Source: Aegilops tauschii subsp. strangulata
Taxonomy: Eukaryota > Streptophyta > Magnoliopsida > Poales > Poaceae
DNA length: 64,000 nt
Direction of reading: 5' to 3'
Assembly (NCBI RefSeq): GCF_002575655.3
Contig: NC_053039.3
Location: 241,344,622 to 241,408,621 of the forward strand
The translations under genes and the position numbers were made by a program. Of the stretch, positions 1 through 9,510 are shown piece by piece. Every line of letters starts with the position of its first letter. Positions within the stretch are counted from its first letter, which is position 1. The notes under the pieces are model-generated. The model was not told the DNA's origin. It saw only the letters and a program-made list of their open reading frames with translations, and ran no database searches.

Positions 1-265
1 GAGCGAGCGGCGGCGATAGCCGGCGCGAGGGAGCGCGCAACGCTGGCGGCGGCGACCCCCACCTAACCTGTAGATTCGAATCCGCCTCGAGCTCTGGATT
101 TGATCCGCTTCGTCACGATGGAGGCCAGCGATTCCCGGTTAGATCATCACTTCTGGATTCCACCCCTTAATAAGCTTTGGATCTCTCACTGCTTCTTCTT
201 CTTCTTTGATTCCCCCAAATGTTTGTTGTTTGAATCATCGACGGCAAATCTGCAAGTTGCATTGT
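1..265 (+). other. GC-rich gene-like leader of element D
   Basis: GC-rich, CpG-containing sequence to about position 130, then a thymine-rich stretch with cttcttcttcttc near 190, resembling a grass first exon and first intron. An ATG lies at 118-120 but its frame is short. No recognisable protein domain. The strand is inferred from the order GC-rich end followed by word tract seen in the sister elements. Confidence 0.3.
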
Positions 266-549
266 GAGTTTTGCGTGCAGTTAGCTGGTTTGCGTCCCTG
301 TTAGTTGGTAATGTGTATAAAATATGAGCTTAGATGTTGGAGACAACATTCAGTTAGCTCTGTGGGCTTGTGTAGTTTGAGGTAGAAAACGTGCTTTGCT
401 TGTGCTTGAGTTTTGCGTGCAGTTAGTTGGTTGCGTCCCTGTCAGTTTGCTAATGTGTATAGAAATCTGAAGTTAGCTGTTGGAGAAAGCATTCAGTTAG
501 CTCTATGGGCTTCTGGTTGCATTTGCGCAGTTAACTATGAAAACTTTTC
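266..549 (+). repeat. Tandem duplication, 142-bp unit
   Basis: The phrase gagttttgcgtgcagtta begins at 266 and again at 408, and both copies continue with related text (tgcgtccctgt, taatgtgtata, acattcagttagctct, tgggctt) at the same spacing. The copies differ by scattered substitutions and small gaps, so the duplication is old. Each copy carries two to three CAGTTAG words. Confidence 0.75.
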
Positions 550-572
550 TTCACTACTTGTAGTAAAAAAAA

Positions 573-800
573 ATGGCACCTGATGAAGACGATGATGACC
601 TGACTAGCTGGACTGTACGTGTCGACACGCAAAACTCCCCCGTGTAGAATGACCCAGTTTATGTTTTAAAACCAGTGGTGGTGCAAACTGCAAGGTATCC
701 ACCATAGGCGCCAATGAATGAAAGAGTTACTGGACGCAATTGCGAACCTGTGCCGCGCCTGAAGAACCGTCAACACCAATCAAGTGTCCTGGAGACAATC
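573..800 (+). pseudogene. Acidic exon-like fragment with two in-frame stops
   Basis: From an ATG at 573 the frame reads a short acidic start (MAPDEDDDDLTSWTV), then hits TAG at 645-647 and TAG at 705-707. Between and after the stops it still encodes a sensible stretch (DPVYVLKP then ARYPP). This resembles the next exon-like piece at 934-1125, which has SDDNIECWTKIV, then VFVLRPKTP and RYPQ. The two look like diverged copies of one exon: acidic run, W-T, aromatic-V-L-[KR]-P, R-Y-P. I do not recognise the family. Acidic linkers of this kind occur between domains of plant multi-domain DNA-binding proteins, but that is only a guess. Confidence 0.35.
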
Positions 801-933
801 AATGAGGTAGAGTGTGACAGTTAACTGCGTAACAATTTACTTGTTTTGCGTACGGGGAGAGTTTTCAAATTTTTGCAGTTATCTTTTTACTTGTAAAATT
901 TCATAAAAGCAATTGTGTTTGTGAATAAATTAG

Positions 934-1125
934 GTGGATGATGGACCTGCACAAGATGATGATGAACACATGGATGCTGCCGATGAAAGTGATGATAACA
1001 TTGAATGCTGGACTAAGATTGTTCCTCAAGATGACTACGAGCGAGAACTCGAGCAAGTGTTTGTTCTAAGGCCTAAAACACCATGTCCGCGATATCCACA
1101 AGCTCAAGAAGACCAGTCTGGTTAG
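934..1125 (+). pseudogene. Acidic exon-like ORF, 63 aa, unknown family
   Basis: Open from a splice-like TTAG|GTGG context at about 931 to TAG at 1123-1125. The product is rich in D and E over the first 25 residues, followed by a W-T-K-I-V stretch and a V-F-V-L-R-P motif. It parallels the broken exon at 573-800, which argues that both derive from a real coding sequence with repeated exons. No catalytic or metal-binding motif is visible. It is probably a captured, dead gene fragment inside element D. Confidence 0.35.
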
Positions 1126-2217
1126 AGCGATGATAAGGCAGGTGCAGATACTTGTACAGATAACTGTGAGAAAGCTAGGACTGCACATTGTTCTGCCGCC
1201 CAAAAAAAGATAACAAAAATGATGTTCTACTAACATCAGCAATTAGGTGTTCCACCATCATGCAGTTATGTGTACAAAGCAGTTAGGGTTGAATGCATAA
1301 GGGAGTTAGAAACTGTGGAGCAGTTAGCTTAAATAATGCAGTTATGTGATAAGGCAGTTAGCTTTAAACACACATGGAAGTTAGAGTACACAACAACTAA
1401 AATTTTACTCAATAACGAAAAAGGCAGTTAACTAGATGTCGTGGGGAGGTGGGTGGAGCGCACCCTTCTTTAGGCCCGTGGTGGGTGGCCTACTCCCACT
1501 CCGGTGACATAGCCCTGCCCATCCCGGACTCCAGCTCCGGTGACACCTTCTCCATGCCGTCGTTCCAGTGGAGGCGCAGAAGCTTGTTCCGGTGGCGACT
1601 TCCTGCTTTTCAGCTAACTTCAGTAACGCTAAAACTCTTTGCCTCCTTCAGTTAACTTGCTCTTCATGTCCTAGATGGATTTCGTCCTTGAGCAGTTCAT
1701 GGTGTGGATCTCCGGCGGTTAGCTTCTGGGTTTCTTCTACTACTCCGACCCAGCCTCTGTAGTTGGCAATTATTTGGGGGTTATCTGTAGCTAGCATGTT
1801 CAGTTCTTACTTGCAAAATAATGTTGTGTCAAGAGTCAAGACATCCCTGTCCGGTTTATTGTTTTGGGGATCCAGTGAATATTATTTTTCCTGTTAGCAG
1901 TTAACTTCTGCTCCATTGCGTCGGGGATCGACGAGGTGCAGGACCCCTGATGGGGATTTACTGGTGGAGCGACCTCTCTACAGCTAGCTCAATTTCATGG
2001 ATAAGTTAGCTTAGTTTCAAGGAGCAGTTTGCTTTACTGATAGTTATGTAAAAAAGAAACAGAGACCACTGCTCAATTAGCTCTTGCCCCCATGCTGCTA
2101 GCGGCGCGATCCACGGTGCGCAATTTGCCAATTCTCAGTTTCATGGAGCAGTTAGTTCAGGGACTGGCTGCAGTTATCTTGCGTCCAAAAAAATTAAGTG
2201 ATGTACACAACTATGAT

Positions 2218-2317
2218 TTTGCCAAGCCCCTGCTTGCGTGAGGTACAAAAAATAGCAATCAAATTAGAGGCTTCAGTTTGTTTGCCAAGCCCCTGCTTGC
2301 GTGAGGTACAAAAAATA
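2218..2317 (+). repeat. Perfect 37-bp direct repeat
   Basis: The 37 bases at 2218-2254 (beginning tttgccaagcccctg) recur exactly at 2281-2317. Exact identity in an otherwise diverged tract suggests a recent local duplication of 63 bp. Confidence 0.85.
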
Positions 2318-2819
2318 TTTTTAATCCCGTCAGTTAACTCGGTGTTAACTGCCGCAATCCTTGGCAGTTAGCTATTTTACTCCCGGCCGTTAGCTTGAAC
2401 CGGGCAAAAAACAAAAAAAAGTATTTTCAATCCTGCAGTTAACTATCGCAGTCTCGACAGTTAGCTATTCCAGTCCCGGCGGTTAACTTGACCACGATTT
2501 TTTTTAAAAAAGAGTTAAAAACAAAAGAAGCAAAAAAGTATTATCAGCCATTGCAGTTAGCATGCTCATCGCGTGCAGTTAGGTATTTCATACTGGCAGT
2601 TAGTGTGACCCAATTAAAAAATAAAAAAACATTTTCAGTCCCGCAGTTAACTTGGTGCTAACTGTTGCGATTCCTGGCAGTTAGCTATTTCACTCCCAGA
2701 AGTTAACTTGACCTGACGATAAAAGTATAGAAGAAAAAAAAATTCTTCAGTCTCAGCATTTAGCTTGTCAGCATATGTCAGTTAGCTATTCCGCGCGAGC
2801 AGTTAGCGTGTACTGTAGC

Positions 2820-3180
2820 AGTTCGGGCAAAAAATGTCAAAAATGATGTTGATTTTCTGAAAACTGCTCTTAAACTGTAGCAAATCCGAAAATGTGTTAT
2901 ATATGCCAAAGTTCGGGCTAATCGGTACCTTTCTAACGATATATCATACGCATCATACCAACAAAAGCTTTGAAAATTCCTTTCACAAAAACATTGAAAA
3001 CTTGTTTGATGGATTTTCAGTTTTTTGAATTTTGTTTAAAAACCGGATCGATTTTGGGAAAACGACCAAAATGAGTTTTTTGTTCCTTCTCAATAGCTAT
3101 CCAACAGTATAACAGTTGCATCAATCCTATTAGCAGTTAAATAATTACGACCCAAAAATAGTGCGAAAAACCGATGCCAG
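2820..3180 (+). repeat. ~160-bp module, copy in element D
   Basis: Contains gaaaactgctcttaaactg near 2858 and cctttctaacgatatatca near 2929, then a second related stretch (tagctatccaacagtata, near 3092). These match the repeated phrases of A, B and C (ttcaaaactgctcttaaacc; CTTTCCAACGGTATATCA). Similarity is moderate. Confidence 0.5.
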
Positions 3181-3252
3181 AAAAAGTCCACCCAACAGTT
3201 AACTAGTATAGTTCGCAAAGTTAGCTGTGTGTTCTCGTGCAATTAGGAATGG

Positions 3253-3347
3253 TTCCTGAATAGCTTATTCGGGAATGGGTTGCAGAATAGCTGAGAAGTA
3301 TATATAGGGATGTATATATATATAGGGAATGGGTTGCAGAATAGCTG
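3253..3347 (+). repeat. Terminal palindrome and 23-bp direct repeat at the right end of D
   Basis: Positions 3253-3275 form an imperfect palindrome (ttcctgaata, gct, tattcgggaa). A 23-bp phrase starting gggaatgggttgcagaat occurs at 3271-3293 and exactly again at 3325-3347, separated by TA-rich sequence. GAATAG next to TA repeats recurs at the ends of the other elements. Confidence 0.7.
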
Positions 3348-3352
3348 GGATG

Positions 3353-3481
<129 letters not shown>

Positions 3482-3484
3482 ACA

Positions 3485-3510
3485 CTATTCTGATCCTAGG
3501 ATCAGAATAG
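3485..3510. repeat. Perfect 26-bp palindrome at the left end of A
   Basis: The 26 bases centred between 3497 and 3498 (ctattctgatcct followed by its exact reverse complement) form a perfect palindrome, able to make a cruciform or hairpin at the element's terminus, directly after the microsatellite. Confidence 0.95.
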
Positions 3511-3773
3511 CTATTTGGATCACGATCGGCCCTATAAGGGCCCGACTGGATCCTCCCGAGCCGGCTGGAAAAGAAAAAACATCCGATCTCCCACCACCCC
3601 ACGACCCAACTGACGCCCCCCTTCCCCCAACGCGATCTTGACCACTGCCCCACACCCCTGAATCCCCCGCCGCCGAACCCCTCCTCAGATCCCCACGCCG
3701 CCGCGCGCCTTCCCGGAGAGCCCCGCCGCCGCGCGCCTTCCCGGAGAACCCCGCCGTCGCGTCCCCTCCCCGG
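3511..3773 (+). other. GC-rich end of element A, first part
   Basis: GC-rich, pyrimidine-rich sequence with repeated phrases (ccgccgccgcgcgccttcccgg occurs in part at 3690-3720 and 3727-3750). It resembles a grass promoter/5' UTR. The continuation is at 14234, on the other side of Copia element 1. No protein is recognisable; overlapping minus-strand ORFs look accidental. Confidence 0.4.
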
Positions 3774-3778
3774 AGACC

Positions 3779-5504
3779 TGATGGGGATCGTAGCATAAAT
3801 TAAAATTTTCTACGCATCACCAAGATCAATCTGGAGTTTACTAGCAATGAGAGGGTAGGAGTGCATCTACATACCCTTGTAGATCGCAAGCGGAAGCGTT
3901 CAAGAGAACGGGGTTGATGGAGTCGTACTCGCCGTGATCCAAATCACCGATGGTCCAAGCGCCGAACGGACGGCACCTCCGCGTTCAACACACGTACGGA
4001 GCGGTGACGTCTCCCACGCCTTGATCCAGCAAGGAGGTGGGAGAGGTTGAGGAAGAAGGCTCCAAAAGCAGCACGACGGCATGGTGGTGGTGGAGTGACA
4101 GTTCTCCGGCAGGGCTTCGCCAAGCACACGCGGAGGAGGAGAGGTGTTGGGGAGGGGAGGGGCTGCACCTTGGATGTGGTGCTGCAGCCCTCCCCTCACC
4201 CCTCTATTTATAGGGAGACGGGGGAAGGGGGCCGGCCCCTCTAGATGGGATCTAGAGGGGGGCGGCGGCCAAGGGGGAGGTGGCTTGCCCCCCAAGCAAA
4301 GGGGGGGGGGGGCGCCCCCCTTTAGGGTTTCCCCCAAACCCTAGGCGCATGGGCCCTAGGGGGGTTGGCGCCCAGCCCACTAAGGGCTGGTTCCCTTCCA
4401 CCTACAGCCCATAAGGCCCTCCGGGGCAGGTGGACCCTCCCAGTGGACCCCCGGAACCCCTCCGGTGGTCCCGGTACAATACCGGTATACCCCCGAATAT
4501 TTCCGGTGACCGTATGGTGACTTCCCATATATAAATCTTTACCTCCGGACCATTCCGGAACTCCTCGTGACGTCCGGGATCTCATCCGGGACTCCGAACA
4601 ACATTCGATAATCACATACAAACCTTCCTTATAACCCTAGCGTCATCGAACCTTAAGTGTGTAGACCCTACGGGTTCGGGAATCATGCAGACATGACCGA
4701 GACACCTCTCTAGCCAATAACCAACAGCGGGATCTGGATACCCATGTTGGCTCCCACATGTTCCACGATGATCTCATCGGATGAACCACGATGTCGAGGA
4801 TTCAAGCAATCCCGTATACAATTCCCTTTGTCAATCGGTACGTTACTTGCCCGAGATTCGATCGTCGGTATCCCAATACCTCGTTCAATCTCGTTACCGG
4901 CAAGTCACTTTACTCGTTCCGTAATGCATGATCCCGTGACTAACTACTTAGTCACATTGAGCTCATTATGATGATGCAATACCGAGTGGGCCCAGAGATA
5001 CCTCTCCGTCATACGGAGTGACAAATCCCAGTCTCGATCCGAGCCAACCCAACAGGCACTTTTGGAGATACCTGTAGTGCACCTTTATAGCCACCCAGTT
5101 ACATTGTGACGTTTGGTACACCCAAAGCATTCCTACGGTATCTGGGAGTTGCACGATCTCATGGTCTAAGGAAATGATACTTGACATTAGAAAAGCTTCA
5201 GCAAACGAACTACACGATCTAGTGCTATGCTTAGGATTGGGTCTTGTCCATCACATCATTCTCCTAATGATGTGATCCCGTTATCAATGACATCCAATGT
5301 CCATGGTCAGGAAACCGTAACCATCTATTGATCAACGAGCTAGTCAACTAGAGGCTCACTAGGGACATGTTATGGTCTATGTGTTCACACATGTATTACG
5401 ATTTCCGGATAACACAATTATAGCATGAACAATAGACAATTATCATGAACAAGGAAATATAATAATAACCATTTTATTATTGCCTCTAGGGCATATTTCC
5501 AACA
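3779..5504 (-). repeat. 3' LTR of Copia element 1
   Basis: 1726 bp, starting TGATGGGG and ending TTCCAACA on the plus strand, hence TG...CA on both strands. On the minus strand it follows the polypurine tract directly. Plus- and minus-strand ORFs called in it are not genes; the same spurious ORFs recur in every LTR copy in the window. Confidence 0.95.
4204..4213 (-). promoter_or_regulatory. TATA box in the 3' LTR of Copia element 1
   Basis: CTATAAATAG on the minus strand, in the GC-rich part of the LTR and oriented with transcription of the element. The matching box in the 5' LTR is at 12936-12945. Confidence 0.65.
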
Positions 5505-5517
5505 GTCTCCCACTTGC
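5505..5517 (-). other. Polypurine tract of Copia element 1
   Basis: On the minus strand, AAGTGGGAGACT abuts the start of the 3' LTR, the expected plus-strand DNA primer site. The same sequence flanks the LTR of Copia element 2 (25571 onward). Confidence 0.85.
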
Positions 5518-5536
5518 ACTAGAGTCAATAATCTAG

Positions 5537-7264
5537 TTACATTGTGATGAATCGTACACCCATAGAGTTCTGGTGTTGATCATGTTTTGCCCGTGGAAGA
5601 GGTTTAGTCAACGGATCTGCGACATTCAAATCCGTATGTACTTTACAAATATCTATGTCTCCATTTTGAACATTTTCACGAATGGAGTTGAAGCGACGCT
5701 TGATGTGCCTGGTCTTCTTGTGAAACCTGGGCTCCTTGGCAAGGGCAATAGCTCCAGTGTTGTCACAGAAGAGAGTCATCGGCCCCGATGCATTGGGAAT
5801 AACTCCTAGGTCAGCAATGAACTCCTTCATCCAGATTGCTTCATGTGCTGCCTCTGAGGCTGCCATGTACTCCGCTTCACATGTAGATCCCGCCACGACG
5901 CTTTGCTTGCAACTGCACCAGCTGACTGCCCCACCATTCAAAATATACACGTATCCGGTTTGTGACTTAGAGTCATCTAGATCTGTGTCGAAGCTAGCAT
6001 CGACGTAACCCTTTACGACGAGCTCTTCGTCACCTCCATAAACGAGAAACATATCCTTAGTCCTTTTCAGGTACTTCAGGATGTTCTTGACCGCTGTCCA
6101 GTGTTCCATGCCGGGATTACTTTGGTACCTTCCTACCAAACTTACGGCAAGGTTTACATCAGGTCTGGTACACAGCATGGCATACATAATAGACCCTATG
6201 GCCGAGGCATAGGGGACGACACTCATCTTTTCTCTATCTTCTGCGGTGGTCGGGCATTGAGCCGTGCTCAATCTCACACCTTGCAATACAGGCAAGAACC
6301 CCTTCTTGGACTGATCCATATTGAACTTCTTCAATATCTTGTCAAGGTATGTGCTTTGTGAAAGACCTATGAGGCGTCTCGATCTATCTCTATAGATCTT
6401 GATGCCTAATATGTAAGCAGCTTCTCCAAGGTCCTTCATTGAAAAACACTTATTCAAGTAGGCCTTTATACTTTCCAAGAATTCTATATCATTTCCCATC
6501 AATAGTATGTCATCCACATATAATATGAGAAATGCTACAGAGCTCCCACTCACTTTCTTGTAAACACAGGCTTCTCCATAAGTCTGTGTAAACCCAAACG
6601 CTTTGATCATCTCATCAAAGCGAATGTTCCAACTCCGAGATGCCTGCACCAGCCCATAAATTGAGCGCTGGAGCTTGCATACTTTGTCAGCATTCTTAGG
6701 ATCGACAAAACCTTCCGGCTGCATCATATACAATTCTTCCTTAAGGAAGCCGTTAAGGAATGCCGTTTTGACGTCCATTTGCCATATTTCATAATCGTAG
6801 AATGCGGCAATTGCTAACATGATTCGGACGGACTTCAGCTTCGCTACGGGTGAGAAGGTCTCATCGTAGTCAACTCCTTGAACTTGTCGATAACCCTTAG
6901 AGACAAGTCGAGCTTTATAGATGGTAACATTTCCATCCGCGTCCGTCTTCTTCTTAAAGATCCATTTATTTTCTATCGCTCGCCGATCATCGGGCAAGTC
7001 TGTCAAAGTCCACACTTTGTTTTCATACATGGATCCTATCTCGGATTGCATGGCTTCAAGCCATTTTGTTGGAATCTGGACCCGCCATTGCTTCTTCATA
7101 GTTCGAAGGTTCGCTGTTGTCCAACAACATGATTTCCAGGACAGGGTTGTCGTACCACTCTGGTGCGGAACGTGTCCTTGTGGACCTACGAAGTTCAGTG
7201 GTAACTTGATCATGATCGTCATCATTAACTTCCTCTCTAGTCGGTGCAGGCACCACAGAAACAT
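5537..7264 (-). CDS. Copia reverse transcriptase and RNase H, 575-aa open segment
   Basis: Carries the C-terminal half of a Copia polyprotein. The RT domain opens around residue 60 with KWLEAMQSEIGSMYENKVW. It contains the fingers segment YKARLVSKGYRQ, the first catalytic aspartate in WQMDVKTAFLNG, and the YVDD box (LILYVDDILLMGND). RNase H follows with its acidic residues in GYVDASFDTD, CEAEYMAA and FCDNTGAIALA, and the tail ends near ADPLTKPL, typical of Copia. About the first 50 residues are out-of-frame noise: a frameshift near 7080 joins it to the upstream frame (7056-7319). All RT and RNase H motifs look intact, but there is no separate promoter or start, so it would be made only as part of the broken polyprotein. 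Confidence 0.93.
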   Translation of the reverse strand: MFLWCLHRLERKLMMTIMIKLPLNFVGPQGHVPHQSGTTTLSWKSCCWTTANLRTMKKQWRVQIPTKWLEAMQSEIGSMYENKVWTLTDLPDDRRAIENKWIFKKKTDADGNVTIYKARLVSKGYRQVQGVDYDETFSPVAKLKSVRIMLAIAAFYDYEIWQMDVKTAFLNGFLKEELYMMQPEGFVDPKNADKVCKLQRSIYGLVQASRSWNIRFDEMIKAFGFTQTYGEACVYKKVSGSSVAFLILYVDDILLMGNDIEFLESIKAYLNKCFSMKDLGEAAYILGIKIYRDRSRRLIGLSQSTYLDKILKKFNMDQSKKGFLPVLQGVRLSTAQCPTTAEDREKMSVVPYASAIGSIMYAMLCTRPDVNLAVSLVGRYQSNPGMEHWTAVKNILKYLKRTKDMFLVYGGDEELVVKGYVDASFDTDLDDSKSQTGYVYILNGGAVSWCSCKQSVVAGSTCEAEYMAASEAAHEAIWMKEFIADLGVIPNASGPMTLFCDNTGAIALAKEPRFHKKTRHIKRRFNSIRENVQNGDIDICKVHTDLNVADPLTKPLPRAKHDQHQNSMGVRFITM

Positions 7265-7864
7265 TTTCTTGTGCTGCGCTACTTTCCGGTTCGAGAGGGG
7301 TCATCTCATCAAGTTCCACTTTCCTCCCACTTACTTCTTTCGAGAGAAACTCTTTCTCCAGAAAGGACCCGTTCTTGGCAACGAAGATCTTGCCTTCGGA
7401 TCTGAGGTAGAAGGTATACCCAATGGTTTCCTTAGGGTATCCTATGAAGACGCATTTTTCCGACTTGGGTTCGAGCTTTTCAGGTTGAAGTTTCTTGACA
7501 TAAGCATCGCATCCCCAAACTTTAAGAAACGACAGCTTAGGTTTCTTTCCAAACCATAATTCATACGGTGTCGTCTCAACAGATTTTGACGGAGCCCTAT
7601 TTAAAGTGAATGCGGCAGTCTCTAAAGCATAACCCCAGAATGATAGCGTAGATCGGTAAGAGACATCATAGATCGCACCATATCCAATAGAGTGCGATTA
7701 CGACGTTCGGACGCACCATTACGCTGAGGTGTTCCAGGCGGCGTGAGTTGTGAAACAATTCCACATTTCCTTAAGTGTGTGCCAAATTTGTGACTCAAAT
7801 ATTCCCCTCCACGATCTGATCGTAAGAACTTTATTTTCCTGTCACGTTGATTCTCAACCTCACT
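7056..7864 (-). pseudogene. Copia integrase core and C-terminal segment, frameshifted
   Basis: Downstream of the stop at 7865-7867 the minus strand continues with SEVENQRDRKIKFLRSD and RGGEYLS (second integrase aspartate), then PQRNGASERRNRTLLDMV (catalytic glutamate). A one-base loss near 7650 shifts the frame. The new frame reads on through PSKSVETTPYEL, WFGKKPKLSFLKVWGCDAYV and the linker ELRRSTRTRSAPEWY, and ends at 7056 after a second frameshift near 7080. The DDE residues are therefore present in the DNA but split between frames. Confidence 0.85.
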
Positions 7865-8641
7865 CTAAAATTCCTTGAACTTTTCAAAGGTCTCAGACTT
7901 GTGTTTCATTAAGTAGACATACCCATATCTCCTCAAGTCATCAGTGAGGGTGAGAACATAACGATAGCCACCGCGAGCCTCAACGCTCATTGGACCGCAC
8001 ACATCAGTATGTATGATTTCCAATAAGTTGGTTGCTCGCTCCATTATTCCGGAGAACGGAGTCTTGGTCATTTTGCCCATGAGGCATGATTCGCACGTGT
8101 CAAATGATTCATAATCAAGAGACTCCAAAAGTCCATCTGGATGGAGTTTCTTCATGCGTTTGACACCAATGTGACCAAGGCGGCAGTGCCACAAGTATGT
8201 GGGACTATCATTATCAACCTTACATTTCTTGGCATTCACACTATGAATATGTGTAACATCACGTTCGAGATTCATTAAGAATAAACCATTGACCAGCAGG
8301 GCATGACCATAAAACATATCTCTCATATAAATAGAACGACCATTATTCTCGGATTTAAATGAGTAGCCATCTCGCATTAAACGAGATCCAGATACAATGT
8401 TCATGCTCAAAGCTGGCACTAAATAACAATTATTGAGGTTTAAAACTAGTCCCGTAGGTAAATGTAGAGGTAGCGTGCCGACGGCGATCACATCGACCTT
8501 GGAACCATTCCCGACGCGCATCGTCACCTCGTCCTTCGCCAGTCTCCGCTTATTCCGCAGCTCCTGCTTTGAGTTACAAATATGAGCAACCGCACCGGTA
8601 TCAAATACCCAGGAGCTACTACGAGCGCTGGTTAGGTACAC
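7865..8641 (-). CDS. Copia protease, GAG-pre-integrase and start of integrase, 258 aa, truncated
   Basis: The protease active site is visible at the start (SSWVFDTGAVAHIC; D-T-G-A is the catalytic loop). A GAG-pre-integrase zinc-binding region follows (LWHCRLGHIGVKRM with CESCLMGKM, an HHCC pattern), then the integrase core opens with the first catalytic aspartate in EIIHTDVCGPM and YVLTLTDD. It stops at 7865-7867, where a glutamine codon appears to have become TAG after FEKFKEF; the coding sense continues beyond. The first codon is GTG, not a true start: a frameshift near 8646 separates it from the gag frame. Confidence 0.9.
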   Translation of the reverse strand: MYLTSARSSSWVFDTGAVAHICNSKQELRNKRRLAKDEVTMRVGNGSKVDVIAVGTLPLHLPTGLVLNLNNCYLVPALSMNIVSGSRLMRDGYSFKSENNGRSIYMRDMFYGHALLVNGLFLMNLERDVTHIHSVNAKKCKVDNDSPTYLWHCRLGHIGVKRMKKLHPDGLLESLDYESFDTCESCLMGKMTKTPFSGIMERATNLLEIIHTDVCGPMSVEARGGYRYVLTLTDDLRRYGYVYLMKHKSETFEKFKEF

Positions 8642-8718
8642 ATCTAAACATGTATATCACATATACCTTTGGTATTGCCGGCCTTCTTATCCGCTAAGTA
8701 CTTGGGGCAGTTCCGCTT

Positions 8719-9510
8719 CTAGTGACCGTTTCCCTTGCAATAAAAGCACTCAGTCTCAGGCTTGGGTCCATTCTTTGTCTTCTTCCTGGCAGCTTGCTTA
8801 CCGGGCGCGGCAACTCCCTTGCCGTCTTTCTTGAAGTTCTTCTTGCCCTTGCCTTTCTTGAACTTAGTGGTTTTATTCACCATCAACACTTGATGTTCCT
8901 TTTTGATCTCCACCTCCGCTGATTTCAGCATTGAATATACCTCAGGAATGGTCTTTTCCATCCCCTGCATATTGAAGTTCATCACAAAGCTCTTGTAGCT
9001 AGGTGGGAGCGACTGAAGGATTCTGTCAACGACCGCGTCATCCGGGAGATTAACTCCCAGCTGAGACAAGCGGTTGTGCAACCCAGACATTTTGAGTATG
9101 TGTTCGCTGACGGAACTATTCTCCTCCATCTTACAACTGTAGAACTTGTCGGAGACTTCATATCTCTCGACCCGAGCATGGGCTTGGAAAACCATTTTCA
9201 GCTCTTGGAACATCTCATATGCTCCGTGCTGCTCAAAACGCTTTTGGAGCCCCGGTTCTAAGCTGTAAAGCATGCCGCACTGAACCAGGGAGTAATCATC
9301 ACTACGTGACTGCCAGGCGTTCAGAACGTCTTGAGTTGCTGGGAAAACAGGTGCATCACCTAGCGGTGCTTCAAGGACATATGCTTTCTTGGCATCTATG
9401 AGGATAATCCTCAGGTTACGGACCCAGTCCGTGTAGTTGCTACCATCGTCTTTCAGCTTGGTTTTCTCTAGGAACGCGTTGAAGTTGAGGGCAACATTAG
9501 CGTGGGCCAT
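8719..9510 (-). CDS. Copia gag (nucleocapsid precursor), 263 aa, ends in the zinc knuckle
   Basis: It starts MAHANVALNFNAFLEKTKL and contains the conserved gag lines NYTDWVRNLRIIL and LSQLGVNLPDDAVVDRILQS (UBN2-type capsid region), then a lysine-rich stretch (KFKKGKGKKNFKKDGKG). It stops inside the CCHC knuckle: CFYCKGNGH is followed by TAG where a tryptophan-like codon is expected, and KRNCPKYLA continues in frame beyond. The RNA-binding knuckle would thus lose its last cysteine. The start is supported by the family N-terminus and by the long leader upstream. The product coats element RNA in virus-like particles. Confidence 0.92.
   Translation of the reverse strand: MAHANVALNFNAFLEKTKLKDDGSNYTDWVRNLRIILIDAKKAYVLEAPLGDAPVFPATQDVLNAWQSRSDDYSLVQCGMLYSLEPGLQKRFEQHGAYEMFQELKMVFQAHARVERYEVSDKFYSCKMEENSSVSEHILKMSGLHNRLSQLGVNLPDDAVVDRILQSLPPSYKSFVMNFNMQGMEKTIPEVYSMLKSAEVEIKKEHQVLMVNKTTKFKKGKGKKNFKKDGKGVAAPGKQAARKKTKNGPKPETECFYCKGNGH

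Larger units (their letters stand above)
270..3245 (+). repeat. CAGTTA word tract of element D
   Basis: CAGTTAGC, CAGTTAAC and close variants (AAGTTAGC, CAATTAGG, CGGTTAAC) recur all through this tract. I counted about 35-40 by eye, nearly all reading CAGTTA on the plus strand. Between 2320 and 2830 they come every 20-40 bases. The sequence between words is AT-rich and mostly not alignable, so this is not a simple satellite. CAGTTA also fits the published plant MYB core CNGTTR; whether that matters here is unknown. Confidence 0.75.
1..3293 (+). mobile_element. Element D, right-hand part of an unclassified gene-like/word-repeat element
   Basis: The window opens inside this unit, so its left end is not seen. 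It runs from a GC-rich gene-like start, through about 2.5 kb of AT-rich sequence holding the word CAGTTA roughly 35-40 times in one orientation, into a short region related to the ~160-bp repeat of elements A-C, and ends at an imperfect palindrome (3253-3275) followed by a microsatellite junction. I recognise no transposase. The same layout recurs in A, B and C, which is the reason for calling it a mobile element. It could instead be a decayed host gene with a repetitive tail. Boundaries are inferred. Confidence 0.5.

Noticed and set aside
4966..5187. 73-aa LTR ORF repeated at 13690-13911, 25040-25267 and 31997-32224
   Set aside because: The same frame recurs because the LTR is repeated; there is no evidence of a protein from Angela-type U3 sequence.
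6921..7559. 212-aa plus-strand ORF
   Set aside because: Lies antisense to the Copia pol gene of element 1, which has clear domain motifs on the minus strand.
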